Shown piece by piece: positions 5,673 through 11,367 of a stretch of DNA of 11,367 bases; the stretch's first letter is position 1; the number at the start of each line of letters is the position of its first letter. Made by a program: the position numbers and the translations under genes. Under the pieces are notes generated by a model that had not been told where the DNA came from, searched no databases, and saw nothing but the letters and a program-made list of their open reading frames with translations. This DNA comes from Sporomusaceae bacterium UBA1887 (lineage in GTDB: Bacteria > Bacillota > Negativicutes > Sporomusales > DSM-15969), in assembly GCA_002337925.1 (NCBI GenBank), contig DDHB01000002.1, forward strand, positions 1 through 11,367, in the 5' to 3' direction.

Positions 5673-6425
5673 TTATAGAATTAGAAATACAAATAATACA
5701 ACTACTTCGCTTAGTTCGGTAATAGCTCCGTATGTATCACCGGTCAAGCCGCCTAAAATGCCTTTGACATAATTGCCAAACAGCACAATAAAGACCAGCA
5801 CTGCTGCAAGGGCTGCCAACGCAGGTTTTCCTGCCAGAAATACCGTCGCACATAGCAGGACTAATGCACCTGTTAGGAACGCAGCAACAAATAATGCCTT
5901 CTTACCGGCATACTGCGCAAATGCTTTGCCCATACCGTCAGGACGGGCATAGGGAAAACAGGTAATACCCACAACCATTGCAAAGCGGCTGACTACGGGC
6001 ATGATAAATAGCGCCGCAGTCAAATGGCTTGGAGTCATATCCATCAGCAGTGACCACTTTAAGAGGACAATCAGACAAAATGCCATGACTCCGTTAGCAC
6101 CAACCCGGCTGTCTTTCATGATTTCCAGCATCCGTTCCCTGTTTCGTCCCGAGAAGATTCCATCGGCTGTATCCATTAATCCATCTCCGTGGAGTCCGCC
6201 AGTAATAACAATTTCAGTTGTAATTAGTATAACAGCCAGAACATTTGGTGGTAAATGTTTTCCTAAAAATAAGTTAACAGCCACCAAAATCAGCCCGATA
6301 ATCGCTCCTATCAGCGGGAAATAACGTACACTCCTGCCAAAAATTTCTGGTGACCAGTTCGTCTGATGAGAAACTTTTAGACGGGTAAGAAATTGCAAAC
6401 CAGTTAAAAAGTCCTGTAACAACAC
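5673..6425 (-). CDS. cobS: Adenosylcobinamide-GDP ribazoletransferase (cobalamin-5'-phosphate synthase)
   Basis: CobS is an integral membrane enzyme that joins adenosylcobinamide-GDP to alpha-ribazole (phosphate), releasing GMP. The 250 residues are strongly hydrophobic, with several membrane helices. They carry the family motif GGLHGDGLMDTADG (76-89), rich in metal-binding aspartates, followed by a conserved KDSRVGANGV block (104-113). The length is normal for the family. The start is GTG (6423-6425), 5 nt after AGGGAGG; the next codon, TTG, could also serve. The gene lies 13 nt after cbiB, so the ribosome binding site falls in the gap and touches the cbiB stop codon. It would act in the membrane together with CbiB. 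The protein does not show which lower base it uses. Confidence 0.95.
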   Translation of the reverse strand: MLLQDFLTGLQFLTRLKVSHQTNWSPEIFGRSVRYFPLIGAIIGLILVAVNLFLGKHLPPNVLAVILITTEIVITGGLHGDGLMDTADGIFSGRNRERMLEIMKDSRVGANGVMAFCLIVLLKWSLLMDMTPSHLTAALFIMPVVSRFAMVVGITCFPYARPDGMGKAFAQYAGKKALFVAAFLTGALVLLCATVFLAGKPALAALAAVLVFIVLFGNYVKGILGGLTGDTYGAITELSEVVVLFVFLIL

Positions 6426-6438
6426 CCTTACCTCCCTG

Positions 6439-7392
6439 TTACCATTTACTTACTATAAGCAGCAGTACGCAAATAGCGGTGACAGCATACATAATCTGAA
6501 CTGTTTTCTGAATATAAACGGCAGAGAGCGTATTTTCCTCATCTCCCATATAGGCTCGCAAAGAAGCAACTCCTCCGTAATAATTCAATCCCCCCAGGCG
6601 TACGCCTAGCGCACCGGCAACTCCGGCTTCTGCTATACCACTATTGGGACTGGGGTGTTTGGCTGCATCACGCAGTATCATTTTGACAGAGCCTCTGGCG
6701 TTATAACCCAGCAACAGTGCAGCAATAACCAGCATAATTCCAGTTAGGCGGGCCGGAATATAGTTGAAAACATCATCAACCCGTGCCGCTACCCTGCCAA
6801 AATACAAGTACTTATCATTTTTGTAGCCCACCATCGAATCCAGCGTATTGACAGCCCGATACAAAAAGGCCAACGGTGCGCCGCCAATAGCGAAATAGAT
6901 TAACGGCGATATAATCCCGTCTACAATATTTTCTGCTACTGTCTCTACCGTTGCCCGCGTCACTTCGCGTTCGTCCAGCTGTTGCGTGTCCCGGCCTACA
7001 ATCCAGCCCACTTTATAGCGAGCCTGCTCTAGATTTCCGTCAAGTAAATACTGACAGATTTCTTTCCCAGCAGAGGCCAGACTGCGCGGTGTTATTGCAA
7101 AGGAAAGAATAAGAGCTTCTCCCCAAAACACCGCTAGCGGATCTAACCATTGGAGCCCGGCGACAATTAACCAGACAACGGCATAGGTGGTGCCCAATAC
7201 CGTAAAAACTAACACAGCACCAGCTGCCTGCTGACAGAGGGGAGAATGAGCCGTCCGACGGAGCGCTTTTTCAAGCAGGCTAATGTAATTGCCAATCAGC
7301 ACTACCGGATGCAACCTGGAACGGGGATCGCCAATCAAACTGTCAAACAGCACCGCCCCAAGTGGTATCCATTTCTCAAAACCGCATATCAT
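6439..7392 (-). CDS. cbiB: Adenosylcobinamide-phosphate synthase
   Basis: CbiB condenses adenosylcobyric acid with (R)-1-amino-2-propanol O-2-phosphate to give adenosylcobinamide phosphate. The 317-residue membrane protein begins with the family pattern of a helix followed by DSLIGDP and HPVVLIGNYI. It contains the conserved central region ETVAENIVDGIISPL, RAVNTLDSMVGYKN and a downstream DDVFNYIPARLT. Length and membrane-segment pattern are normal, ending in a C-terminal hydrophobic anchor. It is the meeting point of the two halves of this operon: CbiP supplies cobyric acid, PduX and CobD the linker. Its ATG overlaps the TGA of cbiP by 4 nt (ATGA), which implies translational coupling. Confidence 0.95.
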   Translation of the reverse strand: MICGFEKWIPLGAVLFDSLIGDPRSRLHPVVLIGNYISLLEKALRRTAHSPLCQQAAGAVLVFTVLGTTYAVVWLIVAGLQWLDPLAVFWGEALILSFAITPRSLASAGKEICQYLLDGNLEQARYKVGWIVGRDTQQLDEREVTRATVETVAENIVDGIISPLIYFAIGGAPLAFLYRAVNTLDSMVGYKNDKYLYFGRVAARVDDVFNYIPARLTGIMLVIAALLLGYNARGSVKMILRDAAKHPSPNSGIAEAGVAGALGVRLGGLNYYGGVASLRAYMGDEENTLSAVYIQKTVQIMYAVTAICVLLLIVSKW

Positions 7393-8912
7393 TTCTTATT
7401 CCCCATGATCTGATTCAGCAATTCCATGTTCATGTTCTGACGGACAACTTCGGCCAAACGGTCATAGCTAGCTTCCTTGCTTTCCTTAACATTCAAGATA
7501 TGCGCCAAAGGTGCCAAGCCCTTACGCTCACGCAATGCATTAATTACAGAACGGCGATACTGATTATTGTCAAAAATTCCATGGAGATACGTTCCCATCA
7601 CCAAGCCATCATTTCTTACCACCCCATCTGCCGAAGCGCATTGCTCACCAGAGCGGGAAGTAATCGTGAAGGCATGCGAAACAGGTTCTAAAAACTCTGT
7701 ACGCCCCATGTGAATTTCGTAACCAGTCAAATCATTGTCATCATAGGCAAGCCCCAAGAAGGCATGGCGGCTGCAGGTTGCAGTTACCTGATGGGTGATT
7801 TTATCTTGTTCAAAGGTAGTGCTTACCGGTAGCAGCCCAAGGCCATCCACTTTATCAAAGGAGGATTCGGTGTGTTCAGGATCATGAATTTCATGGCCGA
7901 GCATTTGATAGCCACCGCAAATACCAACTACCGGCACACCGTTGTTGGCTAACTTAGCAATTTCCTGATCATATCCATGTTGACGAAGATACAGCAAATC
8001 TTCAGTAGTGTTTTTACTGCCCGGCAGAATAATCAGGTCCGGATTGCCAATTGCGTCTCCCTGTTTAATAAAGCGAACAGCTACATCTTCTTCCGCAGCC
8101 AGCGCATCAAAATCGGTAAAATTCGATATTTTGGGAGTACGCATGACAACAATCTCAATTTCGCCTTTTTGAACTGTCTGCTTGTCATCAAGCGAAACTG
8201 AATCTTCATCATCAATTCCCAGGTTATCAAGATGAGGTATGACGCCAATAACTGGCTTTCCTGTTTTTTGTTCCAGAAAATCAAGTGCCGGTTTTAGTAA
8301 GCTGATATCGCCACGGAACTTATTAATAATAATGCCTTGAACTAATTCCCGTTCATCCGGTTCAAGTAATTCCAATGTTCCCACAACAGAAGCTAAGGCT
8401 CCGCCACGGTCAATATCGGCAATTAACAGTACCGGAGCAGGCGCAAGCTTGGCAATCCGCATATTGACAATATCATTTGCCTTAAGATTAACCTCTGCCG
8501 GACTGCCGGCGCCTTCAATAACAATAACATCAAATTGGTTATGGAGCTTTTCCAAACACTCTTTGATTACGCCTAATGCCGTAAGGCTGTATTGCGTATG
8601 ATACTCACGGGCAGACATAGTTCCTACAGGACGTCCCATTAAAATAACCTGTGAACAGGAATTGCCTGTCGGCTTTAACAAAACCGGATTCATTTCTACG
8701 ACTGGATCTAACCCGGCAGCTTCTGCTTGGGCGACCTGAGCCCGTCCCATTTCACCGCCGGTTTTGGTAACATACGAGTTCAAAGCCATATTTTGTGCTT
8801 TAAACGGCGCGACGGCAAAGCCATCCTGCCGGAAAATCCGGCACAAAGCAGTTGTAAGAATGCTTTTACCAACATGTGAACTCGTACCCTGAAGCATAAT
8901 TGTCTTAGCCAT
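7389..8912 (-). CDS. cbiP: Cobyric acid synthase (glutamine-hydrolysing)
   Basis: This enzyme (CbiP/CobQ) performs the four ATP- and glutamine-dependent amidations at the b, d, e and g side chains that convert adenosylcobyrinate a,c-diamide to adenosylcobyric acid. The 507-residue protein has an N-terminal dethiobiotin-synthetase-like P-loop domain (GTSSHVGKS, 9-17; FKAQNMALNSYVT, 37-49; VIEGAGSPAE, 131-140). Its C-terminal class I glutamine amidotransferase-like domain carries the nucleophile Cys332 in VVGICGGYQMLG and the conserved His444 in GTYLHGIFDN. Both active centres appear intact and the length is typical. The ATG has AGGAGGTGG upstream, inside the end of cobU; the two genes overlap by 8 nt. 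Confidence 0.96.
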   Translation of the reverse strand: MAKTIMLQGTSSHVGKSILTTALCRIFRQDGFAVAPFKAQNMALNSYVTKTGGEMGRAQVAQAEAAGLDPVVEMNPVLLKPTGNSCSQVILMGRPVGTMSAREYHTQYSLTALGVIKECLEKLHNQFDVIVIEGAGSPAEVNLKANDIVNMRIAKLAPAPVLLIADIDRGGALASVVGTLELLEPDERELVQGIIINKFRGDISLLKPALDFLEQKTGKPVIGVIPHLDNLGIDDEDSVSLDDKQTVQKGEIEIVVMRTPKISNFTDFDALAAEEDVAVRFIKQGDAIGNPDLIILPGSKNTTEDLLYLRQHGYDQEIAKLANNGVPVVGICGGYQMLGHEIHDPEHTESSFDKVDGLGLLPVSTTFEQDKITHQVTATCSRHAFLGLAYDDNDLTGYEIHMGRTEFLEPVSHAFTITSRSGEQCASADGVVRNDGLVMGTYLHGIFDNNQYRRSVINALRERKGLAPLAHILNVKESKEASYDRLAEVVRQNMNMELLNQIMGNKK

Positions 8913-9486
8913 GGATTTTTGCCACCTCCTGATGCAACGCTCTTGCTTTTATTTCAATTGCGAGTCCGCTAACCACCAAATAGACCTCATCAGCCTGAGC
9001 GGCTACCCTCTGGTTGGCAATGCCTGCCAAATCGCGATATTCGCGTGCCATAGCATTATCAGGAACAATTCCCATTCCAACCTCATTTGTAACAAAAATA
9101 ACCGTTTTATTCAGCAGCTTCGCAGCATCCAGCAATTTTGTAATCTCATTAATAACATAATCATGCCTGCTTTCCCGATCCTCTGGAGCGGTGGGCGCAA
9201 GCATTAAATTGGTCGTATAAAGGGTCAGACAATCAAATAAGATTACCTCTGCTTGCAGTCCGGCTGTGACTATAGCTTTATCTGCTTCATAAGGAGCTTC
9301 AAAAGTAATCCACTCCGCCGATCTCCGGCTTTGATGGATTGCTACCCGTTCCTTCATTTCCTCGTCATATATCTGTGCCGTAGCAATATATGCCATTGGT
9401 CCCGCACAGTTTGAAGCGTAGTTCTCGGCAAAGACACTTTTACCGCTGCGGGCACCGCCTGTAACCAGTATGATTTTTCCAGCCAT
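8905..9486 (-). CDS. cobU: Adenosylcobinamide kinase / adenosylcobinamide-phosphate guanylyltransferase
   Basis: CobU phosphorylates adenosylcobinamide and transfers GMP from GTP to make adenosylcobinamide-GDP, the activated substrate of CobS. The 193-residue protein has an N-terminal P-loop GGARSGKS (10-17) and HQSRRSAEW (51-59), where His51 matches the guanylylated histidine of Salmonella CobU. It also has FDCLTLYTTN (84-93), VTNEVGMGIVP (132-142) and YRDLAGIANQRVA (150-162). All family blocks are present and the length is typical. It is 17 nt from cbiA and overlaps cbiP by 8 nt. The ribosome binding site (GGTGGGG) is weaker than those of its neighbours, so some of its translation may depend on coupling to cbiA. 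Its kinase activity also allows cobinamide salvage. Confidence 0.95.
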   Translation of the reverse strand: MAGKIILVTGGARSGKSVFAENYASNCAGPMAYIATAQIYDEEMKERVAIHQSRRSAEWITFEAPYEADKAIVTAGLQAEVILFDCLTLYTTNLMLAPTAPEDRESRHDYVINEITKLLDAAKLLNKTVIFVTNEVGMGIVPDNAMAREYRDLAGIANQRVAAQADEVYLVVSGLAIEIKARALHQEVAKIHG

Positions 9487-9503
9487 TGCTTTTCCCCACC
9501 ACT

Positions 9504-10889
9504 CTAGCAGCTTTTACAGCCTTGATAATTCCGGCATTGTTCAACAAAACGGCTTGCGGCTTGTTCATTACCGGCAAAATGCAAATGCAAATAAGAAGCT
9601 AATACATTATTAGCAGCATAGCCGCCATTATAACAAGCCCCGGTGCGCATCTTTTTAAATTCCATTGCCCAAGGGAAACTGCTCTCATCACCATCCGGCA
9701 AGAACCGGGAGAAATGAAACTCGTGCCCCTTAAGTGAAGCTCCCGCACCGACTAATATATTATCATGTAAGCTGGTTGCTTCCACATATCCCACTGTTTC
9801 CAGTTTTGTCTGCATTTCACAAACAGCCGGGATGACTCCAACCATGTCATACGCATTGTGTTCAAAATCAATAATTTGACGGCATAAATACATGAGGCCG
9901 CCACATTCGGCATATACAGGCATACCGCACCGGCAAGCCTGTGCGATGGCTTCACGCATGTCCGTATTGGCCGCCAGCTTTTCAACAAACATTTCGGGAA
10001 AGCCGCCGCCTAATAAAAGCCCCTGCACATTAGGCAATTGCATATCGTGCAAAGGACTAAACGGCACAAGCTCTGCCCCCAAAGCAGTCAGAACTTCCAG
10101 ACTTTCCGGGTAGTAGAAACTAAAAACCTCATCCTGGGCAACACCAATCCGTACAGTCTCTGTAAACTTGCGCGAAGGAACTGCATTCACTTTTAGCTGC
10201 GGTGCCTCTCGCCCTGCCGCCAGGAGTCGATCTAAATCGACCTGTCCGGCAATTTGCTCGGCCATCAGGTTAATTGTTTCCTGCGCATCATTTTCTGTAA
10301 CCGGTTTTAAGCCAAGATGCCGTTCAGGCATTGTCAGTCCGCTATTGCGGTAAACGGTTCCCAATACAGGAACTCCCAACCGCTCCACAGCCTCACACAC
10401 CATTTGACAATGGCTGGCAGAACCTAACCGATTCACAATAACGCCAGCTAAGTTGACTTGCGGGTCATACATCTTATAACCCAAAACAGTAGCTGCAGCA
10501 CTTTCCCCCATCGACTTGGCATCAATAACTAGCACAACAGGAGCCTGGAGCAGTTTGGCAATTGCTGCCGTACTGCTTATTCCATTGCGGCCTCCATCAT
10601 AAAGTCCCATTACACCTTCAATAATCGCAATATCATTTCCAGCAGCAGTCTTGGCAAATACATCTGCTATTTTTTCAGCAGGCACCAGCCAGGTGTCCAG
10701 ATTGTGCGATGGTTTACCACTGGCGAGCCGGTGATAACCAGGATCAATATAATCAGGACCAACTTTATAGGACTGCACAGCAAAGCCTCTCCTGCGCAGT
10801 GCAGCCAGTACACCGGTCACAATTGTCGTTTTTCCAACTCCACTGCTTGTACCGGCAATAATAATCCGGGGAATAGTTAAGCCAGACAT
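9504..10889 (-). CDS. cbiA: Cobyrinate a,c-diamide synthase
   Basis: CbiA amidates the a and c carboxylates of cobyrinate using ATP and glutamine, as in the anaerobic pathway. From the ATG at 10887-10889 the protein has 461 residues. It has a P-loop domain (GTSSGVGKT, 13-21; YKVGPDYIDPGYH, 41-53; EGVMGLYDG, 91-99) and a C-terminal glutamine amidotransferase domain with nucleophile Cys329 in PVYAECGGLMYL and histidines in YLHLHFAG (433-440). This start is preferred over an in-frame ATG 8 codons upstream because AAGGAGG lies 5 nt before it and the P-loop strand then begins at the usual position. The last ten residues hold three cysteines (C452, C458, C461), an unusual tail. The substrate could formally be hydrogenobyrinate (CobB), but cbi-type context favours CbiA. 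Confidence 0.95.
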   Translation of the reverse strand: MSGLTIPRIIIAGTSSGVGKTTIVTGVLAALRRRGFAVQSYKVGPDYIDPGYHRLASGKPSHNLDTWLVPAEKIADVFAKTAAGNDIAIIEGVMGLYDGGRNGISSTAAIAKLLQAPVVLVIDAKSMGESAAATVLGYKMYDPQVNLAGVIVNRLGSASHCQMVCEAVERLGVPVLGTVYRNSGLTMPERHLGLKPVTENDAQETINLMAEQIAGQVDLDRLLAAGREAPQLKVNAVPSRKFTETVRIGVAQDEVFSFYYPESLEVLTALGAELVPFSPLHDMQLPNVQGLLLGGGFPEMFVEKLAANTDMREAIAQACRCGMPVYAECGGLMYLCRQIIDFEHNAYDMVGVIPAVCEMQTKLETVGYVEATSLHDNILVGAGASLKGHEFHFSRFLPDGDESSFPWAMEFKKMRTGACYNGGYAANNVLASYLHLHFAGNEQAASRFVEQCRNYQGCKSC

Positions 10890-10894
10890 ATTTT

Positions 10895-10901
10895 CCTCCT
10901 T
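10895..10901 (-). promoter_or_regulatory. Ribosome binding site that fixes the cbiA start
   Basis: AAGGAGG lies 5 nt before the ATG at 10887-10889 and lies inside the longer alternative reading from the ATG at 10913, so it argues for the shorter cbiA protein. Confidence 0.75.
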
Positions 10902-10925
10902 GCTGCCATACATTGCCCGAGACTT

Positions 10926-10949
10926 CAGCCTTGTCTTTTTATAAGGCTG
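10926..10949 (-). other. Small hairpin between cbiC and cbiA
   Basis: A perfect 7-bp inverted repeat (CAGCCTT at 10926-10932 and AAGGCTG at 10943-10949) with a 10-nt A-rich loop on the minus strand begins right after the cbiC stop codon. No T run follows, so it is not an ordinary intrinsic terminator. It might stabilise a processed mRNA end or tune the cbiC/cbiA ratio. It lies in the longest gap (60 nt) of the operon. Confidence 0.4.
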
Positions 10950-11367
10950 CTATCTGCCTAACATATACATGATCGCATTTGTAGTTGCCGCGGCAATCGG
11001 ACTGCCGCCTTTATTGCCCTTAACGGTAATATACGGAACAGGTGACTTTTCCGCTAACAAATCCTTTGATTCACTGGCTCCGACGAATCCTACCGGCACG
11101 CCGATAATCAAAGCGGGGCGAATAGAGGTCTGCTCCATTAACTCCAGCAGTGCAAATAAAGCCGTCGGCGCATTGCCGATCGCAACAATTGCACCATCCA
11201 AACGTTCACCAAACGTACGAATCGCTGCCATGGAGCGGGTTATCCCCTGCTCTTTTGCAAGGCGCGCTACCTCTTCATCAGCAATTAAGCAGTGTACTTG
11301 TCCGCCTAATTCCGCCAGCCGGCGGCGATTGATGCCGGTGCGGACCATTTCTACGTCAGTGTAAATG
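10950..11367 (-). CDS. cbiC: Precorrin-8X methylmutase, C-terminal part (runs off the window)
   Basis: CbiC (CobH in the aerobic pathway) moves the methyl group from C-11 to C-12 of the corrin ring, giving (cobalt-)hydrogenobyrinate/cobyrinate, the substrate of CbiA encoded next. The window holds the last 138 or so codons. The frame stays open to the window edge, reading IYTDVEMVRTGI at the left of the visible protein, which matches the conserved family segment before the first internal Met. Further matches are GNAPTALFALLELM, the PALIIGVPVGFVGASESKDLL block, and the C-terminal YITVKGNKGGSPIAAATTNA, all hallmarks of the family. The N-terminal third with the catalytic histidine lies beyond the edge, so intactness cannot be judged. 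Sixty nt separate it from cbiA. Calling it cbiC rather than cobH rests on the cbi-type neighbours. Confidence 0.95.
   Translation of the reverse strand, partial: IYTDVEMVRTGINRRRLAELGGQVHCLIADEEVARLAKEQGITRSMAAIRTFGERLDGAIVAIGNAPTALFALLELMEQTSIRPALIIGVPVGFVGASESKDLLAEKSPVPYITVKGNKGGSPIAAATTNAIMYMLGR

Noticed and set aside
10969..11364. 131-residue plus-strand ORF opposite cbiC, and similar plus-strand ORFs opposite the other cob genes (for example 6001-6324, 7362-7691, 8911-9207)
   Set aside because: All lie antisense to well-recognised genes, have no ribosome binding sites or family motifs, and are explained by codon-bias shadows.
1..11367. tRNA, rRNA, CRISPR arrays, insertion sequences or phage genes
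   Set aside because: I found no cloverleaf, regularly spaced repeat, transposase motif or terminal inverted repeat pair; apart from the short gaps listed, the window is filled by recognised genes.

Overview
The window is almost entirely the downstream part of a cobalamin (vitamin B12) biosynthesis operon on the minus strand, followed by a separately transcribed SbmA/BacA-type ABC transporter gene, a small unknown gene and, on the plus strand, a gene for a secreted tyrosine/arginine/aspartate-rich protein. Strong AGGAGG ribosome binding sites, moderate GC content, the anaerobic-style cbi gene set with pduX, and T-tract terminators suggest a Firmicute. A Negativicutes/Sporomusaceae-like host is my best guess, but it comes from overall gene character and no marker gene here proves it.

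Layout, in minus-strand transcription order from the right edge: cbiC (precorrin-8X methylmutase, 5' part outside the window), cbiA (cobyrinate a,c-diamide synthase), cobU (cobinamide kinase/guanylyltransferase), cbiP (cobyric acid synthase), cbiB (cobinamide-phosphate synthase), cobS (cobalamin-5'-phosphate synthase), pduX (L-threonine kinase), cobD (threonine-phosphate decarboxylase) and cobC (alpha-ribazole phosphatase). Gaps are 60 nt or less and four junctions overlap (4 to 13 nt), so this is one transcript. It ends at a clear hairpin terminator at 3008-3040. Together the products methylmutate and amidate the corrin ring (CbiC, CbiA, CbiP), make and attach the aminopropanol-phosphate linker (PduX, CobD, CbiB), and assemble the nucleotide loop (CobU, CobS, CobC). 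The lower-ligand activating enzyme (CobT or ArsAB type), a corrinoid adenosyltransferase and any cobalamin riboswitch are not in the window.

Left of the terminator, the ABC transporter (1209-2927) has its own strong ribosome binding site and a candidate promoter containing a 12-bp palindrome. Its family includes proteins known to move cobalamin, so a link to the B12 operon is plausible but unproven. A 66-residue unknown protein (897-1097) follows on the same strand.

On the plus strand at the left edge lies an exported-protein gene with a conspicuous oddity. The strong ribosome binding site and GTG/ATG starts open a reading frame that meets a TAA after a few codons, and the same frame then continues into a signal peptide and a 198-residue ORF. 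A strong terminator (684-715) follows it. The B12 operon itself looks conventional. The items most worth checking are the interrupted start of the secreted gene and the transporter next to the B12 genes.
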